Numbered from the stretch's first letter, positions 34,653 through 43,738 are shown. The stretch: 64,000 nt of DNA from Paenibacillus sp. HB172176 (GCF_011947265.1 NZ_JAATHD010000017.1:1-64000); one strand, 5' to 3'. The notes: generated from the letters alone by a model not told the origin. A program made the numbers and translations.

Positions 34653-35051
34653 ATGACAAGAACAATTTCTAAAGGCAGAGTATGGACGGCGAGGGTGATG
34701 AGCGGTGCGGCTATCGTGTTTATGCTGATGGACAGCATCATGAAATGCTTCAAGCCGGAGTTTGTTGTGGATTCAGTTGAAACGCTTGGCTTTCAGGAGC
34801 ATCATATCTATGTAATGGGGATTCTCGGGCTGCTGGCTACGCTGATTTATGCATGGCCCCGTACGGCGATTTTGGGCGCGGTGCTGCTGACCGGCTATTT
34901 CGGCGGGGTTATCGCGACGCAGGTTCGCCTGGACGCACCGCTTTTCTCCACGATTCTGTTCCCTGTCTATCTGGCTGTGCTGGTATGGGGAGGGCTGTGG
35001 CTGAGGAACGAGCAAGTGCGCAAGCTGTTTGCTTTGCAGACGAAGGCCTAA
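34653..35051 (+). CDS. DoxX-like family membrane protein
   Basis: This is a 132-residue protein with four transmembrane helices. FMLMDSIMKCFKPEFVVDSVETLG and ILGLLATLIYAWPRTAILGAVLLTGYFGG match the DoxX-like (YphA-type) family. Members are common, often linked to redox or thiol stress, but without a settled function. GAAGGAGAG precedes the start. It is monocistronic, followed by a repeat-bearing intergenic region. Confidence 0.85.
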   Translation: MTRTISKGRVWTARVMSGAAIVFMLMDSIMKCFKPEFVVDSVETLGFQEHHIYVMGILGLLATLIYAWPRTAILGAVLLTGYFGGVIATQVRLDAPLFSTILFPVYLAVLVWGGLWLRNEQVRKLFALQTKA

Positions 35052-35166
35052 GGTCTAAGGAAGACTCATAACGTTATAATACCCTTCACTCCATGGTGCA
35101 GAGATCTAACGAAGAACTGTATTCTTATTTCACGTATTTGGACGGTGAAGGAGACGTTTATGATGC

Positions 35167-35240
35167 AATAGCGTTGTGAATATTCGTTAGATTTGGGAAA
35201 TGTCCGATTTCGGGCAAATAGCGTTATGAGGCTTCGTAAG
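35167..35240. repeat. 50-bp period intergenic repeat
   Basis: AATAGCGTT recurs exactly 50 bp apart (35167 and 35217), with about 19 of the next 25 positions also similar. The unit contains the small dyad CCGATTTCGG. Partial inverted copies (CATAACGTTATAA and ATCTAACGAA) lie at 35067-35115. The 35052-35300 region has no gene I can support. Confidence 0.55.
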
Positions 35241-35300
35241 CTCATGTCAGATGCCAACACGCCAAAATGCGAGAAAACCAAGTGGAACTACAGGAGCTGA

Positions 35301-35735
35301 TCAGTTGTTTCCGGCGTGCGCGCTTTCGGAGCCGCAGCCTGCCTGATTCAAATCCGGATTGGCTGCAATCTCGTCATAATTGTCAATTTTGTATGCTAGG
35401 ATTCGCTGTGTCTCCTGCAACTGCTCAATCTGCTTCTGAATATGGTTCTTATGCTCCTTCAGAATAGACTTTCGCTGGGGGATCGAAGCATTTCCCTCCT
35501 CATAGAGACTGCGGAAGTGCTTCATCTCTTCCAGCGTCATTCCGGTCGATCTAAGCCGCGTCAAGAAGATCATGCCCGCCAATTGCTCTCTGCTGTATGT
35601 TCGATGTCCGTTTGCCTTGCGGTCGGCATAGGGCAGCAAGCCGATCTTCTCGTAATAGCGAATCGTGTCCTGGGAAAGCCCCGTGAATTCAGCCGCCTGT
35701 TTAATCGAGCTTGCGGTTTCAGGAATGATCGTCAC
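35301..35735 (-). CDS. MerR-family transcriptional regulator
   Basis: This is a 144-residue regulator. The HTH is SIKQAAEFTGLSQDTIRYYEKIGLLPY, followed by the second wing NGHRTYSREQLAGMIFLTRLRSTGMTLEEMKHF and a long dimerisation coiled coil. The C-terminus has a single Cys (AGCGSES), so metal sensing is unlikely. The start is GTG 35735 with GGGAGGTG upstream. It is the second gene of an operon with the VOC protein, whose promoter has the 19-bp spacer and palindrome typical of MerR control, so autoregulation is likely. Confidence 0.9.
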   Translation of the reverse strand: MTIIPETASSIKQAAEFTGLSQDTIRYYEKIGLLPYADRKANGHRTYSREQLAGMIFLTRLRSTGMTLEEMKHFRSLYEEGNASIPQRKSILKEHKNHIQKQIEQLQETQRILAYKIDNYDEIAANPDLNQAGCGSESAHAGNN

Positions 35736-35777
35736 TTTGCCGCACCTCCCTTTTACGACCATTCTACCACATCTGTC

Positions 35778-36194
35778 TCAGCCATTGACTCCGCTGGAAT
35801 TCTTGCACTTCAATGCGGGCTGATACAATTCCAGACGCTCTCCGTCAGGTCCCGCGAAGAAGGTGAAGCGGGTTCCATCGCCTGTGGTGATAATGCGTTC
35901 ATTCAGAAAGGCGGCGCCCAGCGCCGTGATGCGAGCGGCCTCCTTCTCGATATCGTCCACCGCGAACGCGATATGATTCACGACTCCCTCGCTCGCCGGC
36001 TCTGCATTCGAGCGTTCCACGAACTCAATAATCGATGCCTCGTCATCGGGGAATCCGAGAAATCCGAGCCTCACATTCGGACCAGGCTGTCGGAGCTCCT
36101 TCAACTCCAACCCCAGTGTTTTTTCATAAAACGCCGCGCTCTCCTCGATACTCTTCACTACAACGCCGACATGCTCCAGCTTCTTAATCGTCAT
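35778..36194 (-). CDS. VOC-family (glyoxalase-like) protein
   Basis: This is a 138-residue protein made of two beta-alpha-beta3 halves: KLEHVGVVVKSIEESAAFYE, then VNHIAFAVDDIEKEAARI, ending GPDGERLELYQP. The metal-ligand positions typical of glyoxalase I (His in each LEH/NHI, Glu in IIEF and LELY) are present, so it could be a metal-dependent lyase, isomerase or methylmalonyl-CoA-epimerase-like enzyme. GGAGGG precedes ATG 36194. It is co-transcribed with the MerR gene, which suggests detoxification of a reactive carbonyl. Confidence 0.88.
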   Translation of the reverse strand: MTIKKLEHVGVVVKSIEESAAFYEKTLGLELKELRQPGPNVRLGFLGFPDDEASIIEFVERSNAEPASEGVVNHIAFAVDDIEKEAARITALGAAFLNERIITTGDGTRFTFFAGPDGERLELYQPALKCKNSSGVNG

Positions 36195-36235
36195 GGTGTT
36201 GTCCCTCCAAATGGTAAAATAAACTCCTTGAGCCC

Positions 36236-36266
36236 ATGCTACAACTTGGAGCGCACTCCAAGTCAA
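36236..36266 (-). promoter_or_regulatory. MerR-type promoter with 19-bp spacer
   Basis: On the minus strand, TTGACT (-35) and TAGCAT (-10) are separated by 19 nt. The palindrome CTTGGAGCGCACTCCAAG (36245-36262) fills the spacer and overlaps the -35. This long spacer and dyad are the standard MerR activator arrangement, located 40 bp upstream of the VOC/MerR operon. Confidence 0.88.
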
Positions 36267-36385
36267 GGGTTGAATGCATAAAATTCTTGAAACCTTTTGG
36301 GCAATAAAACGTATACGGAAGAAACTTTGACGAAAAAGCTGTTTAGCAGGCGGCATATGCTATGGGCAAGCGAGGAGGAAGTGAA

Positions 36386-37858
36386 TTGGATTTTACAGTA
36401 GACAGCTCCATCTTGCTATTCTCTACCCTGTTAATTATCGGTGTAATCACGACGAAGTTCTCCTCTCGATTGGGCGTGCCCTCCCTGGTGTTCTTTATTG
36501 CCGTCGGTATGGTGTTAAGCAGGTTTATTTATTTCGACAGCGCTTATCTGACGCAGCTCTTCGGAGTGCTTGCGTTAATTGTCATCTTGTTCGAAGGCGG
36601 CCTTCAGACCAAATGGTCGAATGTGAGGAAGGTTATAGCGCCTTCCGCGACGCTGGCGACCGTTGGCGTGTTTCTCACCACGGTTATCATAGGCGCGTTT
36701 GCCAAGTATATATTGGATTTAACCTGGCTGGAGGGCATGCTGTTCGGCGCGATTGTCGGTTCCACCGATGCGGCTGCAATATTCGCCGTGCTGGGGAACA
36801 AGAATATTCGGCCAAAACTCACGGCAACGCTGGAAGCCGAATCGGGAACGAATGATCCGATGGCGATCTTTCTCACCATATCCCTGATTGAATTGATTCA
36901 AAATCCCGATGCAAGCTTTTTGACGCTGATTTTGGGTTTTGTATGGCAAATGGGTCTTGGACTCGTTATGGGCCTTCTCCTCGGCAAGCTCTCGGTCTGG
37001 GTTATTAACAAGATTAACCTGGATTCTTCCGGGCTGTATCCCGTGCTTTCCATGGCGCTTGCCATATTGACGTACAGCGGCACGGCGATGCTTCATGGAA
37101 GCGGGCTGCTGGCTGTGTATGTGATGGCGGTTCTGGTCGGGAACTCGGATCTGACGTATCGGCATTCCATATTTCGTTTCAATGAAGGCTTTGCCTGGAT
37201 GATGCAGATTTCGATGTTTATTCTGCTCGGATTATTGGTGTTCCCGGATCAATTGTTAACGGTGATTTGGCAGGGCTTGGGGTTGTCGGTGCTGCTTATG
37301 TTCGTAGCTCGGCCCATTGGCGTGCTTGCAAGCCTGATCTTCATGAAGTTCAATGTGAAGGAAATGACCTTTCTGTCCTGGGCCGGATTGCGGGGAGCCG
37401 TGCCGATTGTGCTCGCCACCTACCCCATGATAGCGGGAATCGAGCATAGCCAGCGGATATTCAATGTCGTCTTCTTCGTCGTCCTGACCTCCGCGTTAAT
37501 TCAAGGCTCTACCATTTCCTATCTGGCGGGCAAGCTGGGCTTGTTGGGCGGGAAGAAGGCCGCAGTGCCGCATACGCTCGAGCTTGTTTCCATCGGGAAG
37601 ACGCATTCGGAGATTATTGAGATCGATGTAGAGGAGCAGTCCTCGGTTGAGGGCAAGGAGATCAGGAATGCCAATCTTCCGGAGGAAGCCCTGGTAACCG
37701 CTATTGTTCGCAATGAGAAGATTATTACGCCCAAAGGCCGAACGCGGATTCAGTCGGACGACATCTTGTATGTTCTGTTGCCGAAAGCCTTGAGGGAGCA
37801 AGTGAAGGGAATGTTCGTGAGGAAAGAGGGAACAGAAAAAGGAGAGGGAAACGAGTAG
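36386..37858 (+). CDS. Cation/proton antiporter, NhaP2/CvrA-type with TrkA-C domain
   Basis: This is a 490-residue CPA1/CPA2-type antiporter. It has 12-13 hydrophobic helices, with the conserved GSTDAAAIFAVL and ESGTNDPMAIFL (Asp pair for ion binding) and LRGAVPIVLATYP. The cytoplasmic end (about 400-475) is a TrkA_C/RCK_C domain (TLELVSIGKTHSEIIEI to DDILYVLLP), as in K+/H+ antiporter NhaP2. It exchanges K+ or Na+ for protons and is probably ligand gated. GAGGAGG 8 nt upstream favours TTG 36386 over the ATG at 36362, which lacks a good site. Confidence 0.9.
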   Translation: MDFTVDSSILLFSTLLIIGVITTKFSSRLGVPSLVFFIAVGMVLSRFIYFDSAYLTQLFGVLALIVILFEGGLQTKWSNVRKVIAPSATLATVGVFLTTVIIGAFAKYILDLTWLEGMLFGAIVGSTDAAAIFAVLGNKNIRPKLTATLEAESGTNDPMAIFLTISLIELIQNPDASFLTLILGFVWQMGLGLVMGLLLGKLSVWVINKINLDSSGLYPVLSMALAILTYSGTAMLHGSGLLAVYVMAVLVGNSDLTYRHSIFRFNEGFAWMMQISMFILLGLLVFPDQLLTVIWQGLGLSVLLMFVARPIGVLASLIFMKFNVKEMTFLSWAGLRGAVPIVLATYPMIAGIEHSQRIFNVVFFVVLTSALIQGSTISYLAGKLGLLGGKKAAVPHTLELVSIGKTHSEIIEIDVEEQSSVEGKEIRNANLPEEALVTAIVRNEKIITPKGRTRIQSDDILYVLLPKALREQVKGMFVRKEGTEKGEGNE

Positions 37859-37870
37859 CCTCTTCTATAC

Positions 37871-37946
37871 GCCTCCATAAGAAAACAGCGATAGCCTGGA
37901 ACGCTCATTTCGCGTTCTGGAGCGGTCGCTGTTTTCTTATGGAGGC
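37871..37946. terminator. Very long hairpin terminator after the antiporter gene
   Basis: A 21-bp perfect inverted repeat (37871-37891 with 37926-37946, arms beginning GCCTCCATAAG) encloses a second stem GGAACGC/GCGTTC. The T tract (GTTTTCTT) is inside the right arm and the A tract inside the left arm, so the inner part can act as a terminator in both directions. Confidence 0.8.
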
Positions 37947-38068
37947 TGAAAAAACCAATTGACAAGGGTTTTACGGGCAGTTCCGCAATAAATGTGGACG
38001 CTAAATTATTGTTTATATACACGGAATGCGGATTTATGGTCTTATGGAAGGGAATGAGGAGGGGAATT

Positions 38069-39163
38069 ATGCAGGGACAAAGGCGGAAGCAGAGAAAGAC
38101 GGAGTTGATCGACAGAGTCATCGAGCAGTTGATGAACATGAAGGGCAGTCTCGCGGAGACGGCTCCGATCGGCATCATCGATATGAAGAACTGGGAATGG
38201 CCGCAGGGCGTGGCTTTGTTCGCGCTCTATCAGTATTACAAGGAGACGGGAAGAGAAGAACTGCTGAATTACTTGTACGGATGGTTCGATTCCCATATCG
38301 AAAGCGGAGATATTCCGGCGAAAAATGTGAATACGATGTGCCCGCTATTGACGCTGAGCTACCTCTACGAGGAGACGGGCAAGGAAGCTTACGGAGCGCT
38401 TTGCCAGGAATGGGCGGAGTACGCGATGCACGAGATGCCGCGGGCAGGCGAAGGCGCGCTGCAGCATATCGTGTCGGGCGAGGAGAACGCGGGACAGATT
38501 TGGGATGATACCCTGTACATGACGGTGTTGTTCCTGACGCGCATGAGCGTCATTCGGAAGGATGACAGCTTTCTTCAGGAGAGCGTACATCAATTTCTCG
38601 TTCATTTGAAATATTTGACCGATCCCGTTACCGGCTTGTTCTTCCACGGCTGGACCTTCTTAGGGCGCCACCACTTCGCGGGAGCGCTGTGGGGGCGCGG
38701 CAATTCCTGGTATACGGCCGGTCTGGTCGATTACCTGGACATGGCGCCGGTGCAGGAGGGCGTGAAGCGGCATCTGCTGGCTTCGCTGCTGACGCAGGTG
38801 GAGAAGCTGGCGGAGCTGCAAGGGGAAGACGGCATGTGGCATACCTTGCTGACGGATGCGGACTCCTACAAGGAAACATCGGCTACGGCCGCTTTTGCCT
38901 ATGGCATTTTGAAGGCGGTTCGCAAGGGCTATCTGGACGAAGGATTTGCTGCCGCGGGCTGGAAGGCTTATGACGCCGTATGCGCGCAAATTGACGAAGA
39001 AGGAATTGTGCAGAATGTGTCCTACGGAACCGGAATGGGCGCATCGCTGCAGTATTATAAAGATATACCCATTTGTCCCATGCCCTACGGCCAGTCGATG
39101 GCGCTGCTGATGCTGGTAGAGGCGCTAAAGCATGATGGACAATACAGAGGAGGAGAAAGATAG
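38069..39163 (+). CDS. GH105 unsaturated rhamnogalacturonyl hydrolase
   Basis: This is a 364-residue cytoplasmic (alpha/alpha)6 barrel enzyme of the YteR/YesR type. It removes the unsaturated galacturonyl residue left by pectate and rhamnogalacturonan lyases. Family features are MKNWEWPQGVALFALYQYY, IWDDTLYMTVLFL (catalytic Asp at 146/147), FHGWTFLG, WGRGNSWYTAGLVDYL, and ETSATAAFAYGILKAV. There is no signal peptide. GAGGAGGGG precedes ATG 38069. It is followed 2 bp later by a Gfo/Idh/MocA gene, indicating an operon for pectin-derived disaccharides. Confidence 0.92.
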   Translation: MQGQRRKQRKTELIDRVIEQLMNMKGSLAETAPIGIIDMKNWEWPQGVALFALYQYYKETGREELLNYLYGWFDSHIESGDIPAKNVNTMCPLLTLSYLYEETGKEAYGALCQEWAEYAMHEMPRAGEGALQHIVSGEENAGQIWDDTLYMTVLFLTRMSVIRKDDSFLQESVHQFLVHLKYLTDPVTGLFFHGWTFLGRHHFAGALWGRGNSWYTAGLVDYLDMAPVQEGVKRHLLASLLTQVEKLAELQGEDGMWHTLLTDADSYKETSATAAFAYGILKAVRKGYLDEGFAAAGWKAYDAVCAQIDEEGIVQNVSYGTGMGASLQYYKDIPICPMPYGQSMALLMLVEALKHDGQYRGGER

Positions 39164-39165
39164 AG

Positions 39166-40230
39166 ATGATTGTAAAGTTGAAAATCGGCATTGTAGGTAC
39201 GGGAGGTATTTTTCGCGGAGCGCATGCGCCTCTGCTGGCGAATCATCCGGAGATAGAAATCGTCGCAGCCTGCGATAGTGATGAGGCCAAAGCAAAGAAG
39301 ATCGCGGAGCAATTCAGCATTCCGAATGTGTATACGGATTACAAGGAGCTGCTGCGAAAGCATCCCGAGCTGGACTTCATCGATATCTGCACGCCGAATT
39401 TGTATCATTCCGAGATAGCGGTAGCCGCGCTCGAAGCGGGCATGCATGTATTCTGCGAGAAACCGGATGCAATCAATCCCGTGGAGGCTGAGAAAATGGC
39501 CGCGGCGGCCGAAAAATCCGGCAAGCTGCTCATGACCATGCGCAATAACCGCTTTCGTCCGGCGGTGCAATTCCTGAAGCAATATGTAGAAGGCGGGCAT
39601 GCCGGGGAAATCTACACCGGTCGTTGCGGCTGGGTGCGCCGGCGCGGCATTCCGGGCAAGGGAGGCTGGTTCACGACGAAGGAACTGTCCGGCGGCGGGC
39701 CGCTTATCGATCTCGGTGTTCACTTCATCGACGTGGCGATCTGGCTGATGGGCAACCCGCGTCCTGTGTCCGTTGTGGGCGCTGCCTACACGAAGTTTGC
39801 CGAGAGCTCCATCAGCGATTCCGTACACAGCGGCTTCGGCGAGAAGAAGGATGAAGGAACCTTCGATGTGGAGGATCTCGCGACCGGCTTCATCCGTTTC
39901 GACAACGGAGCTACGCTTCAGGTCGAGTTCAGTTGGGCCTCGAATGTTGAGACAGAGACGAATTTCGTTGAGCTGCGGGGCACGAAGGCGGGCTTCTCCT
40001 TCGACAAGGGCGAGCTGAAGCTGTTTTCGGAAATCGAAGGCACGCTTTGCGATATTGTGCCGAAGCTGAAGAAGGACCATCATGGGCATTCGGACTATCT
40101 GCAGCATTTCATCGATTGTGTGCAGGGACGGGATATGCCGATCATGCAGCCAATCGACGGCGTGCATATGATCAAGCTGCTGTCCGCGCTGTACGAGTCG
40201 GCGCGTACGGGCGATGAAGTGAAGCTGTAA
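39166..40230 (+). CDS. Gfo/Idh/MocA-family oxidoreductase
   Basis: This is a 354-residue NAD(P)-dependent sugar oxidoreductase. The N-terminal Rossmann fold is KIGIVGTGGIFRGAHAPLL. The signature catalytic Lys is in HVFCEKPDAINPVEAEKM. The substrate domain has GGGPLIDLGVHFIDVAIWLMG, with the conserved Asp-x3-His. It probably oxidises or epimerises an intermediate released by the GH105 enzyme encoded just upstream. AGGAGGAG overlaps the end of the GH105 gene, so translation is coupled. A terminator follows. Confidence 0.92.
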   Translation: MIVKLKIGIVGTGGIFRGAHAPLLANHPEIEIVAACDSDEAKAKKIAEQFSIPNVYTDYKELLRKHPELDFIDICTPNLYHSEIAVAALEAGMHVFCEKPDAINPVEAEKMAAAAEKSGKLLMTMRNNRFRPAVQFLKQYVEGGHAGEIYTGRCGWVRRRGIPGKGGWFTTKELSGGGPLIDLGVHFIDVAIWLMGNPRPVSVVGAAYTKFAESSISDSVHSGFGEKKDEGTFDVEDLATGFIRFDNGATLQVEFSWASNVETETNFVELRGTKAGFSFDKGELKLFSEIEGTLCDIVPKLKKDHHGHSDYLQHFIDCVQGRDMPIMQPIDGVHMIKLLSALYESARTGDEVKL

Positions 40231-40254
40231 CGGCAGCGGCGTTTAGAGGAGGCG

Positions 40255-40299
40255 GCGGCAGCCTGAACTTTAATGAAGTTCGGGGCTGCCGCTGTTTGT
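40255..40299 (+). terminator. Terminator of the GH105/Gfo operon
   Basis: GCGGCAGCC pairs with GGCTGCCGC, and the enclosed GAACTT/AAGTTC arms extend the stem. GTTTGTTT follows. Confidence 0.82.
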
Positions 40300-40621
40300 T
40301 TGGGTGCGAAATGACGTTGTAAGCAGATCCGATGCTTGGCGCGCCGGATGCGAATGGTGCTCGAGGCTCAGGTAGCGTGCGAGTGAGGCTCGAATGGGGT
40401 GCGAACAACGACCAAAGCTTCTTTTGCTTGTGAAGCTGATTTCTAAAGAAGAAGGAGAACGTTAAAGTTCATACGATGCACGAATTGAAATTTTAACGAA
40501 GAATGATAGCTTTATTTATCACCAACATCCTGTGATACATCACATATTCCCGCAAACCTTTGTGCTAATGTGTAGGTATTCTGCTATGGGCGGAGGAAGA
40601 AACTCGAAACGAGGGATCAAG
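40300..40621 (+). other. Gene-free region before the SGNH hydrolase
   Basis: No gene is supported here. AGCTTC and GAAGCT around 40418-40440 form a small hairpin with CTTTTG in the loop. AT-rich sequence at 40470-40570 probably holds the promoter of the SGNH gene, but no -35/-10 pair stands out. A modest GAGGGA site precedes the ATG at 40622. Confidence 0.45.
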
Positions 40622-41626
40622 ATGATAAGAGATGGCATTTACTTTCATAATGTGACGGAGTTGGAGAGCTTTCCCTATGTGGAGGGCTTGTTCCTGCGCA
40701 GATATCCGAGGGAGATCAGACATATACTCGATGGTCACGGGCGAGTGGTATCCGAGGAAGCGACCGGCTGCGAGCTGCGGTTCGTCACGAGCTCGAAGCA
40801 GATCAGAATTACGCTGGGCATACCGGAGAAGGATAGCGCGATACGCATCTACAAAGGCGGCATGTTTCATTCCGAGCATCGTTTCGCTGCAGGAAGCCGC
40901 CGAACGTTGCTCCTTGAAGAGCCTGCGGCGAAATTCGGCATGGTTAATCGAAAGCATCTGCTGCAGTCGGGCTTTGCTCCAGAGGTATGGCGGGTCTGCT
41001 TCGGGCGCTCCGTCGGCATCTTCTACGATCTGAATACATTCGGGCATGAGGTGAGGCCTCCTCGCAAGGAGGAGATGCCCCGACTAAGATGGCTGGCGTA
41101 CGGCTCCTCCATTACGCACGGTCCCGACAATGCTTCGCTGTCCTATGTGAGCCAGGCAGCTCGCAGGCTGAAGGTGGATGTTCTAAATGCTGGCCTCAGC
41201 GGTTCCTGCTTATTCGAGCGGGAGACGGCAGAATTCTTGGCAAACCGCGACGACTGGGATTTCGCCAGCTTCGAGCTTGGCATCAACATGCGGGACGATC
41301 GGCCTGAGGATGTATTCCGGTCACGGTCGCGCTACCTTCTCGAGCAAGTCATTGCGCGTCATCCCGACAAGCATCTCTTCCTTATTACAATCTATCCGAA
41401 CTTCGCCACCTTCGCGGATACGAATGCCACGCGAATGGATCGGCGCTTCAATGAAATACTGCGTTCCCATGCTGAGGAGCTGAATCATCCGAATCTTCAT
41501 CTGATCGAAGGTGACACAGTGATGACGGATATGAGCGCCATGACCTGCGATCTCGTGCATCCGAGCGAATACGGGCATATGGTGATGGGCGAGAATCTCG
41601 CGAAGCAAATGGGGCCTTATTTGTAG
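40622..41626 (+). CDS. SGNH/GDSL-type carbohydrate esterase
   Basis: This is a 334-residue protein. The first about 150 residues are a beta-sandwich, as in CE2 esterases or rhamnogalacturonan acetylesterase relatives. The second part is the SGNH fold: block I LAYGSSITHG with nucleophile Ser 163, block II around NAGLSGSC, block III SFELGINMRDD, and block V CDLVHPSEYGH with Asp 310 and His 313. It probably removes acetyl groups from pectic or xylan oligosaccharides inside the cell, since no signal peptide is visible. It is monocistronic, next to the GH105 operon. Confidence 0.88.
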   Translation: MIRDGIYFHNVTELESFPYVEGLFLRRYPREIRHILDGHGRVVSEEATGCELRFVTSSKQIRITLGIPEKDSAIRIYKGGMFHSEHRFAAGSRRTLLLEEPAAKFGMVNRKHLLQSGFAPEVWRVCFGRSVGIFYDLNTFGHEVRPPRKEEMPRLRWLAYGSSITHGPDNASLSYVSQAARRLKVDVLNAGLSGSCLFERETAEFLANRDDWDFASFELGINMRDDRPEDVFRSRSRYLLEQVIARHPDKHLFLITIYPNFATFADTNATRMDRRFNEILRSHAEELNHPNLHLIEGDTVMTDMSAMTCDLVHPSEYGHMVMGENLAKQMGPYL

Positions 41627-41697
41627 AGAGGCGGATCATTCTTTTGGAAGCGGGCTTCACAGCCGCAGGCCTCTTCTTTTCTCCGTTTCCATTTTTG

Positions 41698-42123
41698 TCA
41701 TGGCAAATGCAAGGTTATTCCTGAATCAAATTTCGAAATAACCCATTCCTTGTTTATCTGTTTTAATTTAATCTTATCCGTCACAGCTTCATTGCTTCCA
41801 ACATCGACTTTTACAAACGCATACCTGCTGTTTTTTCCGGACCAGAACACTGTACTTATTTTTATTCGCTTTATTTCGCCATACCAGTTTCGATCCATAA
41901 TTAGAAGGTTTGCAATTCTTCCCTGCTTTTCACTTTCTGACAGATCTGATCTAAACTTCACATCAAAAAAGGTGTAGGCGTTCGCGTAATCCCTGGCGAT
42001 GAAACCATCGTAAAATAAATGCAAGGTTGTCTCCACGTCTTTCTTCTTGTGCAGACAAAGAAAAAGATATGCCGTTGAAAAAAGAATTAGAAATACCATA
42101 ACTGCTATTGTGAATTTCTTCAT
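41698..42123 (-). CDS. Membrane-anchored protein of unknown function
   Basis: This is a 141-residue protein with a hydrophobic N-terminal anchor (KKFTIAVMVFLILFSTAYLFL). An extracytoplasmic domain rich in aromatics follows (VETTLHLFYDGFIARDYANAYTFF), resembling the NTF2-like DUF4878 fold. GGAGG precedes ATG 42123. The base composition is more AT-rich than neighbouring enzymes. No partner is evident. Confidence 0.7.
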   Translation of the reverse strand: MKKFTIAVMVFLILFSTAYLFLCLHKKKDVETTLHLFYDGFIARDYANAYTFFDVKFRSDLSESEKQGRIANLLIMDRNWYGEIKRIKISTVFWSGKNSRYAFVKVDVGSNEAVTDKIKLKQINKEWVISKFDSGITLHLP

Positions 42124-42387
42124 CACGTTCAGAGTGCCTCCGTCCATCATCGACTTTTCCTGGTATAGGGCTAATTCTCGAAGCGGTATTCTACCGTGGC
42201 TGTGCCCGCAAATATTCGATTTCTACTTAGACGCACTTTCAAACCTAAAGGTTTCAATAGACGCCAATGCGGTCAACCGATTTTGGTAGCAGGTTCTGCT
42301 ATTTTTAGTTGGAAGGCATGTCCGAGTGCAACCTTTCTCCTCGATAAGAAGTCTTAGAAGGAAACGGAAATGAGGAGGCGCGGTTTC

Positions 42388-42912
42388 ATGATGAGTAAAC
42401 TGGCGGGAGTCGGGTTGACGTTGTTTATTCTTGCGATGCTTGTTGGAAGCATGCCCCGAGCGGGCTCTATTGTTGCCGCGGACGCAGAAATGCTGAAGGC
42501 GGGCATGAATCAATTGAAGCCGCCAACGCTTCAAGTCACTGCCCTGGGCGATACCATTGCAGCGTCGATGGGCTCCTACCACTGGCAGAGCGGGAATGTT
42601 GGAGTCTTTGCGGATGCCGCGTCAGCGCCTCCATCAAATAATCCGAACAATAAGCCTGTTGTTGCTGCAATTGGCGATACCGTTGAGCTTGTCTTCACAA
42701 CCGCTCCGAAAGCCGGGTCTGTCGTAGTTGTGCTCTGGGATACCGGGCCGTCGAAAGAAAATAAGCTCATTCCTATGGAGGACAACCGATTTCGGATAGC
42801 CGATATGGAGGGGACGCAGTACTATCTCGTTAAAGCGAATTGGCCGCAGGGAACCATAACCTATTCGTTCGCGGTTCAGGCTTCAGAGAAAGGAGCCGCG
42901 AAGGTGGAATAA
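42388..42912 (+). CDS. Exported protein of unknown function
   Basis: This is a 174-residue protein. The N-terminal signal peptide (LAGVGLTLFILAMLVGSMP) ends near residue 30, without a lipobox Cys. The mature part has beta strands (DTVELVFTTAPKAGSVVVVLWD, QYYLVKANWPQGTITYSFAV) that suggest an Ig-like extracellular domain. AGGAGG upstream points to ATG 42388 or 42391. The family is not recognised. Confidence 0.7.
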   Translation: MMSKLAGVGLTLFILAMLVGSMPRAGSIVAADAEMLKAGMNQLKPPTLQVTALGDTIAASMGSYHWQSGNVGVFADAASAPPSNNPNNKPVVAAIGDTVELVFTTAPKAGSVVVVLWDTGPSKENKLIPMEDNRFRIADMEGTQYYLVKANWPQGTITYSFAVQASEKGAAKVE

Positions 42913-42953
42913 GGCTGTGCTTTCGGAATAGTGGAAGGGCAGAATGACACGGT

Positions 42954-43710
42954 CTATGGAACAAAATGAATCTGTTGTTCAAGCGTCTCGGCTTCCCTAT
43001 AAGCTTCCGCGATACCTAAATGCTGTCGGGACTCTTTCGACACATGCTTGCTCTTCAAGCTCACCGTGAACGCTTCTCGGAACGGAAAGGGCTTCATTCG
43101 TATTTCCCCGGAATGAACCCATGTGGCGGAGAAAGCCTCCATGAAGTCTGGTCTCGAAGCCATCCCTATACCAAGGATGCTCCTCGTCCTTGCCAGCACC
43201 TGGCTCATTCATACAGACGTAGAGAGATATTTCATCGCATAGCTGCAGCAGACGAAGATGCTGTGCGATGACAGGGGAAGCTGGGCTTAGTCGCAGTTGC
43301 TGGGTGATTCGGTTCTGCCTCTCTTCTTCATGCTGGATATAGGCTATGCAATCGGGATGACTAGAGGCCCGAATAGCCTTAAATGAGGCATAGTGCAGAC
43401 TGCAGATAAGCGCAGCATAGGCATTCCTGTCCTCAACCTCATCAATGCCTCTCGTATACATGGGAAGCTTCGGATAGAGCGGATAATCCATGAAAGAGTA
43501 TGGAGCTTTGATACGATCATACCACACTGGGGTCTCATCCAAGCTAATCCAGCCCCGGTCATGCTCCCGAATAGCGAGCAATACAGCCTCCAAGAGGTGG
43601 GGGTCGATCCATAATTCGGATTTGAAATGGGCGGCAATCTCTCCCGAGAAGCAAGCATGCTCATGCTGCGTCGTCATGACGAACTCCGTTTTCGTTTCAC
43701 GTACAATCAT
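42954..43710 (-). pseudogene. DUF3891 family protein gene with a frameshift
   Basis: From ATG 43710 (AAGGAGAG upstream), the frame encodes a DUF3891 protein: HEHACFSGEIAAHF, AIREHDRGWISLD, ISLYVCMNEPGAG. It runs out of the family pattern after WYRDGFE, near 43150. The expected C-terminus (MKPFPFREAFTVSL, then KHVSK and AEAYREAETLEQQIHFVP) is present in another frame down to 42954. One small indel near 43120-43170 explains this. The family is of unknown function and related to HD-like hydrolase folds (the His and Asp motifs are early). Either a decayed gene or a sequence error. Confidence 0.78.
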
Positions 43711-43738
43711 CGCGTTCTCTCCTTTCTAATGATTCACA

